A DNA stretch of 64,000 nt, taken from contig CAIVKH010000115.1 of the NCBI GenBank assembly GCA_903906425.1, forward strand, positions 1 through 64,000, written 5' to 3'. Below, in pieces: positions 1 through 8,380 of this stretch (position 1 is the stretch's first letter; each line of letters starts with the position of its first letter). Origin of the DNA: an uncultured bacterium. GTDB lineage: Bacteria > Verrucomicrobiota > Kiritimatiellia > CAIVKH01. The translations under genes and the position numbers were made by a program. The notes beneath the pieces are model-generated. The model was not told where the DNA came from, ran no database searches, and saw only the letters and a program-made list of their open reading frames with translations.

Positions 1-77
1 ACGGCTGGGCCAGCCGTCCCCTCCTTCACGGGAGCGGATCGCGTCCGGGACGATGTGATCCCCTTATATAAGGAATA
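1..77. other. Leading intergenic edge with two short palindromes
   Basis: No gene is visible in these bases. Positions 1-17 are a perfect hairpin-forming palindrome (arms ACGGCTGG and CCAGCCGT around one G), and 62-73 is a second perfect palindrome, CCTTATATAAGG, just after the stop codon of the minus-strand polygalacturonase. Either could belong to a terminator, but no T-tract follows and the left context is outside the window. Confidence 0.3.
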
Positions 78-1466
78 TCATTTCCCCGCCGCGAAAACCG
101 ATTCGGGCAGTTTCATGTTCTCGCAGTTTTCGAGCCGCACCTTTTTCCCGTCGCGCGCCACGACGCGGACATCCTTCGCGGTCCAGCCGTCGGCGAAGCG
201 GATGCGCCCCGGCTCGGCGGCTTCGATGTCCACATTTTCCAGCGCGACATTTTGCACCGGGGCTTCGGCGTAGCCTTCGACTTCGAAAGCCTTCTTCGCA
301 TTCTTCGCGTGAACATTCGCGATGCGGATGTCGCGAAAATGCGGCAGCGCCTTTTCCGGCGGCACCGGCTTCGCGAGAGTTTTCCAATGTTCCGGCACGT
401 TGGTCATGCCGTCGGGAATTTTCGCGTAGCTGTATTTCGGATACCAGTTCAGCGTCGCAACGATGGGCCGGCTCACGCCGTCCATTTCGATGTCGTGGAT
501 GTTGATGTCCTCGATCACGCCGCCGCGCGTGCGCGCCGACTTGAAACGGATGCCGTCGCCCGTGTCGGCGACCGCCTTGAGCCGGTACGCCTCGACATGC
601 CGGATGCCGCCGGAAGTTTCGCTGCCGATCGTGAAGAGCCCCTGCCCGCCGCGAATCACGCAATCGCGCAGCACGACATTTTCCGTGGGCCGGTTCACGC
701 GCAGCCCGTCGGCATCGCGGCCCGCCTTGAGGCAGAGCGTGTCGTCGTTGCAATCAATGTCGCAATTCTGCACGAGCACATCGCGCGACGAATCAATGTC
801 AATGCCGTCGGAGCTCGGCCCCTTGCCGCCAATATTCGCGCGGATCGTCAGCCCGTCGGCGGTGACATCGCGCGAATAGCAAATGTGAACCGTCCAGAAT
901 CCCGGCCGCTTCAGCGTCAGCCCGCGCAGCGCGACGCCGGACGATTCATAAACCTGCACAAGCCGCACGCGCTTGCAGTCGTAATCCACCGCCCAGCGCA
1001 GGCCGCGCGCGACATAATCCTTCATCATTCCGCCCTTGCCGTCCTCGCCCCAGAATTTTTTCCACCAGAACGAACCCTGCCCGTCAATCGAACCCTTGCC
1101 CTCGACGACGACATTCGTCGCGTTGCAAACATTGATCAGCGCCGCCGGCCAGACCATCTCGATGCCCGCGATGCGCGTTTTCATTTCGGGATATTCCTTG
1201 TCGTCCTGCACGCCGCGGATCTCCGCGCCCTCGCTCACGACGAAGCGGACGTTGCTTTTCACGAAGATCGAGCCGCTCAGAAAAATTCCCTTCGGCACGA
1301 TCACCGTACCGCCGCCCGCCGCCGCGGCCGCGTCAATCGCCGCCTGGATGCCGCGCGTCGCCAGCGTCACGCCGTCATTCGCCGCGCCGAAATCCGTCAC
1401 GCGAAAATCCGCCGCGATGGCGTTTGCCGCGATGCCGAAAAAGATCGCCGAAAGAAAAGTTTTCAT
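78..1466 (-). CDS. Secreted glycoside hydrolase family 28 protein (polygalacturonase-like)
   Basis: Predicted exported pectin-degrading enzyme of 462 residues. The start at 1466 gives a typical signal peptide (MKTFLSAIFFGIAANAIAA) directly followed by the DFGA..DG motif that opens GH28 right-handed beta-helix proteins; a longer reading would run through an intergenic repeat and is rejected. Catalytic-region motifs are present: SSDGIDIDSS (about 218-227), NDD (240-242), GQG in place of GHG (274-276) and RFK in place of RIK (307-309). GH28 enzymes hydrolyse alpha-1,4-galacturonan by inversion, using Asp residues from these motifs. The changes GHG to GQG and RIK to RFK leave the exact substrate open (polygalacturonate, rhamnogalacturonan or xylogalacturonan). 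It is divergent from the response regulator at 1610, with a repeat doublet between them. Confidence 0.9.
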   Translation of the reverse strand: MKTFLSAIFFGIAANAIAADFRVTDFGAANDGVTLATRGIQAAIDAAAAAGGGTVIVPKGIFLSGSIFVKSNVRFVVSEGAEIRGVQDDKEYPEMKTRIAGIEMVWPAALINVCNATNVVVEGKGSIDGQGSFWWKKFWGEDGKGGMMKDYVARGLRWAVDYDCKRVRLVQVYESSGVALRGLTLKRPGFWTVHICYSRDVTADGLTIRANIGGKGPSSDGIDIDSSRDVLVQNCDIDCNDDTLCLKAGRDADGLRVNRPTENVVLRDCVIRGGQGLFTIGSETSGGIRHVEAYRLKAVADTGDGIRFKSARTRGGVIEDINIHDIEMDGVSRPIVATLNWYPKYSYAKIPDGMTNVPEHWKTLAKPVPPEKALPHFRDIRIANVHAKNAKKAFEVEGYAEAPVQNVALENVDIEAAEPGRIRFADGWTAKDVRVVARDGKKVRLENCENMKLPESVFAAGK

Positions 1467-1495
1467 GGCCGGACCGTGGCAGAAGGAACGGGAAT

Positions 1496-1542
1496 TTCCA
1501 ATCATTGGAAATGACCGCCGCGCTGTTTTCCAATAATTGGAA
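1496..1542. repeat. TTCCAATNATTGGAA doublet, locus 1
   Basis: Two perfect copies of the 15-base palindrome at 1496-1510 (centre C) and 1528-1542 (centre A), start to start 32 bases. They lie between two divergently transcribed genes, so they could sit near both promoters. Confidence 0.95.
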
Positions 1543-1609
1543 GAGTTCCTGCCGGGACCGGCGGAAGCCCGGCAGGTGTGGTATGCTTCGCCGGCGGCGC
1601 GAAAGAAAA

Positions 1610-2299
1610 ATGATGAGCAAATCCACGATAAAAAAGCTGACGCCGACAACCGTCCTGCTGGCCAACGACCAGCCCGTGTTGAGTGAGGCGATGCGCGCGC
1701 TGCTGGCGGGACAGCCCGACATCCGAATTGTGGGCGAGGCCGCGAGCGGGGCCACCGCCGTTCAGGACGCGCGGAAGCTGAAACCGGACGTGGTGATGAT
1801 GGATCTGGTTTTGCCGGAGTCCAACTGCATCGGCGCGGCGGAGCAGATACGGCGCGAGTGCCCGGCCACGCAGGTGGTGATTCTCTCGGCCGACGCCGGC
1901 GACGATTTCATCTTCCGCGCGCTGAACGCGGGCGCGCTGGGCTTTGTGCTGAAGGAGCCGGCCGCCCAGGAAATGCTCTGCGCGATCCGCGCGGCGCGCG
2001 CAGGCCGCCGCTACCTGAGTCCCCGCATCGCCGATGTCGTGGTCGGAAATTTTGTGCGCCTGCGGCAGGCGACGCCCGCGCCCAGTCCGCTGGCCAGCCT
2101 GAGCGACCGCGAGCGCGATGTGCTGCATCTGGTCGTCGGCGGACGGTCGAGCAAGGAGATCGCGGCGGAGCTGCACCTGGCCACCAGCACGGTGGACACC
2201 TACCGCTCGCGCATCATGCACAAGCTCGACGTGCAAAATGTCGCCGCGCTGGTGAAGTTCGCGCTCGTCCACGAAATTGCCCCCGGAAATAAATCCTGA
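1610..2299 (+). CDS. NarL/FixJ-type response regulator (REC + LuxR HTH)
   Basis: Transcriptional regulator of 229 residues. The N-terminal receiver domain keeps an acidic residue near position 20, the phosphoacceptor Asp at about residue 65 (VVMMDLVLPE) and the conserved Lys in VLKEPA. The C-terminal LuxR helix-turn-helix begins at LSDRERDVLHL and includes ATSTVDTYRSRIMHKL. ATG codons at 1610 and 1613 are both possible starts; longer readings run through the repeat doublet. No sensor kinase is adjacent, so its partner is unknown. It lies 167 bases upstream of a paralogue with nearly the same recognition-helix region, which suggests an old tandem duplication and possibly shared DNA targets. 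Confidence 0.88.
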   Translation: MMSKSTIKKLTPTTVLLANDQPVLSEAMRALLAGQPDIRIVGEAASGATAVQDARKLKPDVVMMDLVLPESNCIGAAEQIRRECPATQVVILSADAGDDFIFRALNAGALGFVLKEPAAQEMLCAIRAARAGRRYLSPRIADVVVGNFVRLRQATPAPSPLASLSDRERDVLHLVVGGRSSKEIAAELHLATSTVDTYRSRIMHKLDVQNVAALVKFALVHEIAPGNKS

Positions 2300-2466
2300 G
2301 CGATGATGCGGATTCCGGAACCGCTTTTGCCCCGCCGTAGCGAATCCTCTACACCATCTGTCTGATTCCCCCGATAGACACGGCGAGCGATGGCGTGGCA
2401 CTTTCAATCCATGTCAGTGCCGCATAAAATCGTTTCCGGCGTCCGTGCCGCCGCTTGTTGGTCCAC

Positions 2467-3120
2467 ATGAAGTCTGTCCGTGTTCTGCTCGTTCATGACC
2501 AGTCGCTGGTTCGTCAGGGCCTCTCGCTCCTGCTGGAGTCGTCCGGCGAAATCGCCGTCGCGGCCGCGGCCGGCGATGGCCGCGAGGCGGTCAGGCTGGT
2601 GCGCAAACACAAGCCCGACATCATCGTCATCGGCGTCGCCATGCCGGAATTGCAGGGCCTTCTGGTCGCACGACAGCTTCGCGATGCCTTTCCGCATTTG
2701 AATATCGTGATGCTTCTGATGCTCTCGGTCCCGGATCATCTCTGCCAGCTTCTCGCCGGCCAGGCGCTGGGCTGCATCGCGCGGCCCGGCTCGGCCACCG
2801 ATTTGATCGAGGCGGTTCAGGCCGCCTTCGAAGGCCGCCCGCACCCGAGCATTATTCCCTGCCCGGCGGCCTCGCAGCACGGTTTTTCGCCCCACGCGTC
2901 CAATCGCGCGAATCCTCTTCACGTTCTTTCGGGCCGCGAACGCGAAGTGCTGCGACTGGTCGTCTCGGGCCGCGCCAGCAAAGAGATCGCCGGCCGCCTC
3001 CGCATCGCCACCAGCACGGTGGACACCTACCGCGGACGCATCATGAACAAATTCGGACTCGACAGCCTGGCCGCCCTCATCAAGTTCGCCCTCGAACACG
3101 GGGTCGCGCCATGCCAGTGA
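2467..3120 (+). CDS. LuxR-type response regulator with degenerate receiver
   Basis: Protein of 217 residues with receiver plus LuxR-type HTH architecture, a paralogue of the gene just upstream (shared ATSTVDTYR.RIM.K in the HTH). The receiver has lost its phosphoacceptor: the position that should be Asp is Gly56 (IIVIGVAMPE), and the conserved Lys near the end of the domain is Arg (CIARPGS). It therefore cannot be switched by ordinary aspartyl phosphorylation and may be constitutive, ligand-controlled or a dimerisation partner of its neighbour. The ATG at 2467 is preferred over a TTG four codons upstream because MKSVRVLLVHD is a normal receiver beginning; no strong ribosome binding site is visible. 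Confidence 0.85.
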   Translation: MKSVRVLLVHDQSLVRQGLSLLLESSGEIAVAAAAGDGREAVRLVRKHKPDIIVIGVAMPELQGLLVARQLRDAFPHLNIVMLLMLSVPDHLCQLLAGQALGCIARPGSATDLIEAVQAAFEGRPHPSIIPCPAASQHGFSPHASNRANPLHVLSGREREVLRLVVSGRASKEIAGRLRIATSTVDTYRGRIMNKFGLDSLAALIKFALEHGVAPCQ

Positions 3121-3299
3121 TTTCTTGCGCGACGGCCGCGCAAACGGCCGGCAGTTCTTTGACCGGGAAAATGCGGCCCGATGAATTTCACGCGAACACC
3201 GCGTGTGGCGATTTCACTACACCACGTCTGCCGAATTTTCCGCCTACAGTCCGGCCCGCAGAATTCTTCCGCCAGAACTTTGAGGTGATTTGATTTTTT

Positions 3300-3368
3300 G
3301 CGGGCGTTGCGCTGTTGCCGGTGGACCCACCACCCCCAATCCGTCGGTGACAGGCCAGCAACGCCCGC
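3300..3368. other. Long imperfect hairpin in a convergent gap
   Basis: The 361-base gap 3121-3481 separates convergent genes. It contains an 11-base perfect inverted repeat, GCGGGCGTTGC (3300-3310) and GCAACGCCCGC (3358-3368), enclosing a GC-rich 47-base interior that can fold further. Short T runs lie on both sides (3293-3299 and about 3370-3376), so it could be a bidirectional terminator or a small structured RNA. I could not match it to a known RNA family. Apart from the repeat doublet at 3416 nothing else is seen in this gap. Confidence 0.45.
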
Positions 3369-3415
3369 GTTTCTTTCTGCGCCGGAAGTCTCATCGCAAA
3401 CCGGCCCGCGGCAAC

Positions 3416-3462
3416 TTCCAATCATTGGAAGTTTGCGCAACCGGATTTTCCAATGATTGGAA
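3416..3462. repeat. TTCCAATNATTGGAA doublet, locus 2
   Basis: Two perfect copies at 3416-3430 and 3448-3462, 32 bases apart, spacer gtttgcgcaaccggatt. They lie between the 3' ends of convergent genes, so they cannot be promoter elements for either neighbour. Confidence 0.95.
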
Positions 3463-3481
3463 ACTTGCGCGGCGGCGGTGG

Positions 3482-4414
3482 TCAGACGCCCTGCGCGCGG
3501 AGGAGGATTTCCAGGCCGGATTTCAGCGTGAAGCGCGGTTCGTAACCGAGCACGCGGCGGGCGCGCGCGATGTCTGCGGACGAGTGGCGGATGTCGCCGC
3601 GGCGCGCCTCCTTGAAATGAGGAATGATATTTTTGTTGGTGAGGTCGCCGATCGTGTGCAGCAAATCCAGCAGCGACGCGGTCTGGCCGGTCGCCACGTT
3701 GAACGCCTCGCCGTGGCCCGCGTCCGGCGAATGCATCGCCTTGATGTTCGCCTGGACGACATCCTTCACGAAGACGAAATCGCGCGTCTGCTGGCCGTCG
3801 CCGAAGACCGACGGCGGGTGGCCGGCTGCGATGTCGGCGGTGAATTTCGAGATCACGCCGGAGTACATCGAGTGCGGGTCCTGCCGCGGCCCGAAGACGT
3901 TGAAATAGCGGAGCGCGACGGTTTGCACGCCGTAAAGCTGCGCGAAAATCGAGAGGTAATATTCGCCGGTGATCTTGCCGGCCGCGTAGGGCGACGCCGG
4001 CTGCGGGCGCATTTCCTCGCGCTTCGGCAGCTCCGGGTCGTTGCCGTAGATCGCCGCGCTCGACGCGAAAACGACGCGCGTCACCGAGGATTTTTTTGCG
4101 GCGTTCAGGACGTTGAGCGTACCGGTCATGTTGATTTCGTGGTTTTCAAACGGCTTCTCGACCGATTCGAAAACCGAAACCAGCGCGGCCTCGTGAAAGC
4201 AAAATTCGATTCCGCGCATCGCCTCTTCAACAGCCGCGTGATCGCGCACGTCGCCTTCGATGAAAGAAATTTTTCCCTTGAGATGATCGAGATTGCGCAG
4301 GTGGCCCGACGAGAGGTTGTCGAAAATCCGGACGCTGTGGTTGCCGGCGACAAGTTCCTCGGCGATGTGCGAGCCGATGAATCCGGCCCCGCCGGTGATG
4401 AGGTAGTTTGACAT
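3482..4414 (-). CDS. NAD-dependent UDP-sugar epimerase/dehydratase (GalE/Gne-like)
   Basis: Extended short-chain dehydrogenase/reductase of 310 residues, the normal length for UDP-hexose 4-epimerases. The Rossmann motif TGGAGFIG is at residues 7-14, the active-site Ser at about 119, and the catalytic YxxxK pair at Tyr143/Lys147 (YAAGK). The sequence around ALRYFNVFGPRQDP is typical of the UDP-glucose/UDP-N-acetylglucosamine 4-epimerase branch. It is the last gene of an operon with a hexose-type kinase and a LacI regulator (41-base gap to the kinase), so a role in interconverting UDP-Glc/Gal or UDP-GlcNAc/GalNAc during sugar salvage is likely. It could alternatively serve polysaccharide synthesis. 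Confidence 0.85.
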   Translation of the reverse strand: MSNYLITGGAGFIGSHIAEELVAGNHSVRIFDNLSSGHLRNLDHLKGKISFIEGDVRDHAAVEEAMRGIEFCFHEAALVSVFESVEKPFENHEINMTGTLNVLNAAKKSSVTRVVFASSAAIYGNDPELPKREEMRPQPASPYAAGKITGEYYLSIFAQLYGVQTVALRYFNVFGPRQDPHSMYSGVISKFTADIAAGHPPSVFGDGQQTRDFVFVKDVVQANIKAMHSPDAGHGEAFNVATGQTASLLDLLHTIGDLTNKNIIPHFKEARRGDIRHSSADIARARRVLGYEPRFTLKSGLEILLRAQGV

Positions 4415-4455
4415 GTTTTCTCCCGCTGGAATTCCGTCTCAGCTCCGGTGGCCCC

Positions 4456-5592
4456 TCACGCCGTCAGGATGACCGTCTCCGCGTTTGAAATGGCGCCGCG
4501 GACGATGTCTTCCATTTCCTCCATGCGCCGCTGCATTTCGCGGGCCAGCTGGAACTGCGTGCGGCAGCGGTCGAGGTTGTGGCCCTCGCGGTGGACTTTG
4601 AAATAGACGTCGCCGTTCAGGTAATCGGCCAGGAAGCGGATACCGATTTCAAACGTGATGAGCTGGCCGGCAAACGCGAGCTGGTTGATCTCCGCAGGCT
4701 CGAGAAAATCGCGGGCCGTCGAAAGGTAGCCGCGGACCAGCGCGCGGAAAATGTTCATGCGGACGAAAGTCTTCGTCAGGTCGCGCTCGTCCTCCGGCGC
4801 GGAGTTCGTCGCTGTGCGGACCATGTCGCCGAAATCGTACAGCGCGAGTCCGGGCATGACCGTGTCCAGATCAATCACGCAGACCGGTTCGTGCGTCTTG
4901 TCGTCGAGCATGACGTTGTTGAGCTTCGTGTCGTTGTGCGTGACGCGCTCCGGCAGCACGCCCCTGCGGTTCAGCTCGATGAAACGGCCGACCCACGGCT
5001 TGCACTCCATGCAAAAATCAATCTCCGCCTTCGCCTTCGCCACGCGATGGGCCGCGTCTTTTCCGATCGCCAGTTCGAGCTGCGAAAAGCGCGCAGGCGT
5101 GTTGTGAAAATCCGGGATCGTCTCGTGAAGCCGCTCGCCCGGCAGCGCCGCCACGAGCTTCTGAAACGCGCCGAAACCCTGCGCGGCTTTTTCGGCCTGC
5201 CCCTCCGTCTCGATCACATCGTGCGTGCTGGCTCCCTCGATAAACAGATAGGTCCGCCAGAAATTCCCGTCCGCGTCGCGATGGAACCACTTCCCGTCGC
5301 GCGTGGGCACGAGCGACAGCGCGCGGCGCGATGCCGCCGGCTCGCCGGTCTCGATCAGCTTCTCCCGCTGATACTCCGTGACGCGCACGATGTTTTCCAT
5401 CAGCGCGGGCACGCTTTTGAAAATGTTGTGGTTGACGCGCTGGTGGATGTAGCGGACCGCCCGGCCCGCCTGGTTGTAGGTGGCCGCGAACGTGTCATTG
5501 ATATGTCCGCTGCCGTGCGGCACCGCCGCAGAAAAATCCCCGTGAATCGCGAAAGCATTTCCGATGGCGCGCAAATCAAATTTCGTATTCAT
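4456..5592 (-). CDS. APH-fold kinase, N-acetylhexosamine 1-kinase-like
   Basis: Phosphotransferase of the aminoglycoside phosphotransferase/choline kinase fold, 378 residues. The catalytic loop THNDTKLNN is near residues 218-226 (catalytic Asp221) and the metal-binding VIDLDTVMPG near 239-248. Length and motif style resemble NahK, which phosphorylates GlcNAc/GalNAc at C1. The neighbouring UDP-sugar epimerase and LacI repressor support a salvage route for hexosamines or galactose, but the substrate is inferred from context rather than from diagnostic residues. The gene starts two bases after the stop of the LacI gene, implying co-transcription and probably translational coupling. Confidence 0.7.
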   Translation of the reverse strand: MNTKFDLRAIGNAFAIHGDFSAAVPHGSGHINDTFAATYNQAGRAVRYIHQRVNHNIFKSVPALMENIVRVTEYQREKLIETGEPAASRRALSLVPTRDGKWFHRDADGNFWRTYLFIEGASTHDVIETEGQAEKAAQGFGAFQKLVAALPGERLHETIPDFHNTPARFSQLELAIGKDAAHRVAKAKAEIDFCMECKPWVGRFIELNRRGVLPERVTHNDTKLNNVMLDDKTHEPVCVIDLDTVMPGLALYDFGDMVRTATNSAPEDERDLTKTFVRMNIFRALVRGYLSTARDFLEPAEINQLAFAGQLITFEIGIRFLADYLNGDVYFKVHREGHNLDRCRTQFQLAREMQRRMEEMEDIVRGAISNAETVILTA

Positions 5593-5594
5593 GA

Positions 5595-6602
5595 TTACGC
5601 CGACTCCCTCACCACGACCTTCGGCTGGATGACGACTTCGCGGTGTTGCGCTTCCTTTCCTGTCATCGTCTGCTCCATGAGGTTCACCGCCGCGGTCGCG
5701 AACGCGTCGTGCTGCTGGTCAATCGTCGTCAGCGCGGGATCGCACAGTGCCGCAAACATCAGGTTGTCGAAGCCGACGACCGCCACATCCTGCGGCACGC
5801 GCAGCTTCGCGCGCCGGAGCACGCGCAAAAGTTCCGCCGCCCAGACATCGTTTGACGCGAGGATCGCATCGCACTTCTGCCGCTGCACAAGCTGGTCGAA
5901 GAGGCTTTGCAGGTGCGCCGCGTTCGGCGTCTCCGCGCCGTCGCCGATCCAGATGCGGTCCTTCTGAAATTCGATTTGCTGTGCCAGCAACCCGCGCTTA
6001 TAGCCGAGTTGCCGCGCCTGTAGCGGATCGCCCTTCGCGCCAGCCGCCGCGATCGCAAGCCCGATGCGCTTGTGCCCGCTGCGCGCCAGATAGGCGATCG
6101 CCTGCTCGATGCCCGCCGCATAATCAATCCGCACGCAGCCTGCGTCCGACGCCACCGGGTGATCCAGCGACACGATGTTGCCGAGCCGGCTCACGCCCGG
6201 CTGCTGATCCTCGCCGCGCGGCGCGAACGGCTGGTGCAGCCAGAAAATTCCATCCACGCCGCGCGCCGCAAAATCCCGCAGATATTCATCCAGCCGCCCG
6301 TCCGAATTATGAATCTGCCCGATCATCATCCGGTAGCCGCGCGAATACGCCACCCGCTCCAGCGCCGCCAGCCGGTCGAAATTCGCCTGCGGATTATTCT
6401 GCCCGATCAACGCCGCCATCAGTCCGCTGCGCCCCCCGCGCAACTGCCGCGCCGCGCTGTTCGGCCGGTACGAAAGCTTCCGCGCCGCCTCCATGACCTT
6501 CTGCTTCGTCGTCTCGCTGTAGCCCGGCTTGTTCCGGAGAATTTCCGAAACCGTCGTGACCGCCAGCCCTGTCGCCCGCGCAATGGATGCAAGTGAACTC
6601 AT
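5595..6602 (-). CDS. LacI-family transcriptional regulator
   Basis: Sugar-responsive repressor of about 335 residues. The N-terminal LacI helix-turn-helix (MSSLASIARATGLAVTTVSE) is followed by the hinge helix region YRPNSAARQLRGG and a periplasmic-binding-protein-like sensor domain (for example VDGIFWLHQ and ILASNDVWAAELL). The start at 6602 places the HTH at the N-terminus as usual; an upstream start twelve codons earlier adds nothing recognisable. It is the first gene of an operon with the kinase and epimerase downstream and probably autoregulates it in response to a sugar. A repeat doublet lies in the divergent gap upstream. Confidence 0.88.
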   Translation of the reverse strand: MSSLASIARATGLAVTTVSEILRNKPGYSETTKQKVMEAARKLSYRPNSAARQLRGGRSGLMAALIGQNNPQANFDRLAALERVAYSRGYRMMIGQIHNSDGRLDEYLRDFAARGVDGIFWLHQPFAPRGEDQQPGVSRLGNIVSLDHPVASDAGCVRIDYAAGIEQAIAYLARSGHKRIGLAIAAAGAKGDPLQARQLGYKRGLLAQQIEFQKDRIWIGDGAETPNAAHLQSLFDQLVQRQKCDAILASNDVWAAELLRVLRRAKLRVPQDVAVVGFDNLMFAALCDPALTTIDQQHDAFATAAVNLMEQTMTGKEAQHREVVIQPKVVVRESA

Positions 6603-6674
6603 ATTTTTCGGAACGTTACGATATGCCCGCCGCTCCACATGTCAACGCAATGATTCACTCCAGATCGCCGCAAA

Positions 6675-6722
6675 TTTCCAATCATTGAAAAACTCCGCGG
6701 CCGCAAAGTTCCAATGATTGGA
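6675..6722. repeat. TTCCAATNATTGGAA doublet, locus 3
   Basis: One imperfect copy at 6675-6689 (TTCCAATCATTGAAA) and one perfect copy at 6708-6722; start to start 33 bases. Located between the divergent LacI and hydrolase genes. Confidence 0.9.
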
Positions 6723-6809
6723 ACCCGCGGAGGAATCTTTGCGGCGCGGCGAACGCGGCGGACTTTCGCTTGTCATATTTTTGTTTTGAGGGCAGAGGTC
6801 GGACATCAA

Positions 6810-7796
6810 ATGACGAAACGTTCGCCAATTTCTCGTGCGTGGGCGCGCCGGCTTTTCTGGCTGGCGGCCGGCGGATTTATTTTGCTCAACGCCGTCGCAT
6901 TTTTTCACGCGCGGGCGATGCTGTTTTTCGTCGCCGGCGGCGCGCGCACGCCGAAGATCGAACAATTGACGCCGGCGCAAAAAATAAGAGTGATCCTCAC
7001 CGGCGTCCGCATTCCGAAGCCGGATAATTTCCGCTCGCCGGCGGAAGAGGGACTCGCGTTCACAACCAATATTCTCCGCGCGCCGGGACGGCCCGATCTG
7101 GAGGCGTGGCGGATTCCGCGCGAAAATCCGCGCGGCACGGTCGCGCTGTTTCACGGCTACGCGGACTGCAAGGCGTCGCTCGTTCCGGTCGCGCGGGCGC
7201 TGCACGATCTCGGTTATGAAGTTTGGATGCTGGACTTTCACGGCAGCGGCGGATCGGGCGGAAATTCGACCAGCCTCGGCTGGAACGAGGCGGACGACGT
7301 AAAACATTTTGTGGATTTTTTTCAGACGCAAAACGTGCCGCGGCCGCTCGTGCTCTACGGTTTTTCGATGGGCGGCGCCGCGATTTTGCGCGCCGTGGCA
7401 GATCTCGGCGTGCGGCCCGACGGCGTCGTCATCGTTTCAACGTTTGACACGATGCTTGGTGCGGTGAAGGCGCGGTTTCGTTCGATGGGCCTGCCGGCTT
7501 TCCCCGCGGCGCAGTGCCTCACCTTTTGGGGCGGCGTCCAGCAAGGCATGAACGCTTTCGCAAACAATCCGGCGGATTTTGCGGCGCGCGTAAAATGTCC
7601 GGTGCTGTGGATGCACGGCTCGGCCGACGTGCGCGCGCCGCTCGCGCAAGGCTCGAACGTTTTCGCGCGGCTGGCTGGCCCGAAACGGATGGTGGTTTTC
7701 GAAGGCGCGGGCCACGAATCGCTGATCCGGCTCGACCCGGTGAAATGGCGCGCGGAAATTTCCGTGTGGCTGGATGGTTTGCAAGCCGCCAGGTGA
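6810..7796 (+). CDS. Membrane-anchored alpha/beta hydrolase
   Basis: Serine hydrolase of 328 residues. An N-terminal hydrophobic segment (about 15-32, FWLAAGGFILLNAVAFF) probably anchors it in the inner membrane. The nucleophile elbow GFSMGG puts Ser at 186; HGYAD (about 115-119) forms the oxyanion region, and HGSADVRAP and GAGHESL supply the likely acid and histidine of the triad. The family includes esterases, lipases and peptidases; the substrate cannot be read from sequence. The ATG at 6810 was chosen because it directly precedes the positively charged n-region of the anchor; earlier in-frame starts run into the repeat. It converges with the VapC gene, with a 3-base gap. Confidence 0.82.
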   Translation: MTKRSPISRAWARRLFWLAAGGFILLNAVAFFHARAMLFFVAGGARTPKIEQLTPAQKIRVILTGVRIPKPDNFRSPAEEGLAFTTNILRAPGRPDLEAWRIPRENPRGTVALFHGYADCKASLVPVARALHDLGYEVWMLDFHGSGGSGGNSTSLGWNEADDVKHFVDFFQTQNVPRPLVLYGFSMGGAAILRAVADLGVRPDGVVIVSTFDTMLGAVKARFRSMGLPAFPAAQCLTFWGGVQQGMNAFANNPADFAARVKCPVLWMHGSADVRAPLAQGSNVFARLAGPKRMVVFEGAGHESLIRLDPVKWRAEISVWLDGLQAAR

Positions 7797-7799
7797 ATA

Positions 7800-8177
7800 T
7801 TAGTGGAGCGACAGCGGAACAAGGCCGGCGAGCAGGCGAAAATGTTTGTCCAGCGAAAACAGCGTGGCAGATTTCTGCATCGCGTTTTGTGCGATGATCA
7901 AATCCGGGACGCCGACCTTGTTGATGCCGTTCGCGAGGCATTTGACCTGAAGTTGCACGATGCCTTTCCAGTCTATTTCGAGCGGAAGCAGCGGGATCTC
8001 GCCGAGCAGGGAGACGAGCGCGTGTTGCCGTTTGATGTGCAGCGGCGGCAGAATCTCCGCGAGAACAAGGTCGTTCGTGACGATGAGATTTTCGTCAATC
8101 AGCCAGTCCATCGCATCAATGACATTTCCTCCGCGGAAATATTCGATCCAGACGGAGCTGTCCACCAGCACGCTCAT
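7800..8177 (-). CDS. vapC: PIN-domain toxin, VapC family
   Basis: Predicted endoribonuclease toxin of 125 residues. The four acidic residues of the PIN active site are visible: Asp6 (LVDSSVWIEY), Glu41 (LAEIL), Asp92 (VPDLIIA) and Asp110 (FSLDKHF), which co-ordinate Mg2+. VapC toxins usually cleave tRNA or rRNA and are held inactive by the VapB antitoxin. Its start overlaps the stop of the upstream antitoxin gene by four bases (ATGA), the standard arrangement for coupled toxin-antitoxin genes. Length and motif spacing are normal, so it looks intact. Confidence 0.9.
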   Translation of the reverse strand: MSVLVDSSVWIEYFRGGNVIDAMDWLIDENLIVTNDLVLAEILPPLHIKRQHALVSLLGEIPLLPLEIDWKGIVQLQVKCLANGINKVGVPDLIIAQNAMQKSATLFSLDKHFRLLAGLVPLSLH

Positions 8178-8368
8178 GTCCGCTTGCGAAGCACGCCGAG
8201 ATCAATGCCGAGATCAATCCTGCCCTTGAATGCCTTCAATTGTTGGAGCCGGTTTCGTCTGACGTGTTCCTGCAGCGCCTGGATAATGACGGCCGTTTTC
8301 GTCCTGTGATGCGAGGACTTCATGGCCTCTTTGATCAAGGGTTCGGGCAAATCGAGTGTCGTTCGCAT
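8174..8368 (-). CDS. vapB: VapB-type antitoxin
   Basis: Small DNA-binding antitoxin of 64 residues. The N-terminus MRTTLDLPEPLIKEAM has the beta-strand/helix pattern of ribbon-helix-helix antitoxins (DUF2191/VapB type), and the charged C-terminal part should wrap around the toxin. It is the first gene of a two-gene operon overlapping vapC. Palindromic half-sites just upstream of the start are the likely binding site for autorepression by the VapBC complex. Confidence 0.85.
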   Translation of the reverse strand: MRTTLDLPEPLIKEAMKSSHHRTKTAVIIQALQEHVRRNRLQQLKAFKGRIDLGIDLGVLRKRT

Positions 8369-8380
8369 GTTTCACCTGTA

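Noticed and set aside
252-1514. A 420-residue plus-strand open frame opposite the polygalacturonase
   Set aside because: Arg/Ala/Asp/Val-rich text with no domain, fully antisense to a clear GH28 gene; typical of shadow frames in GC-rich DNA.
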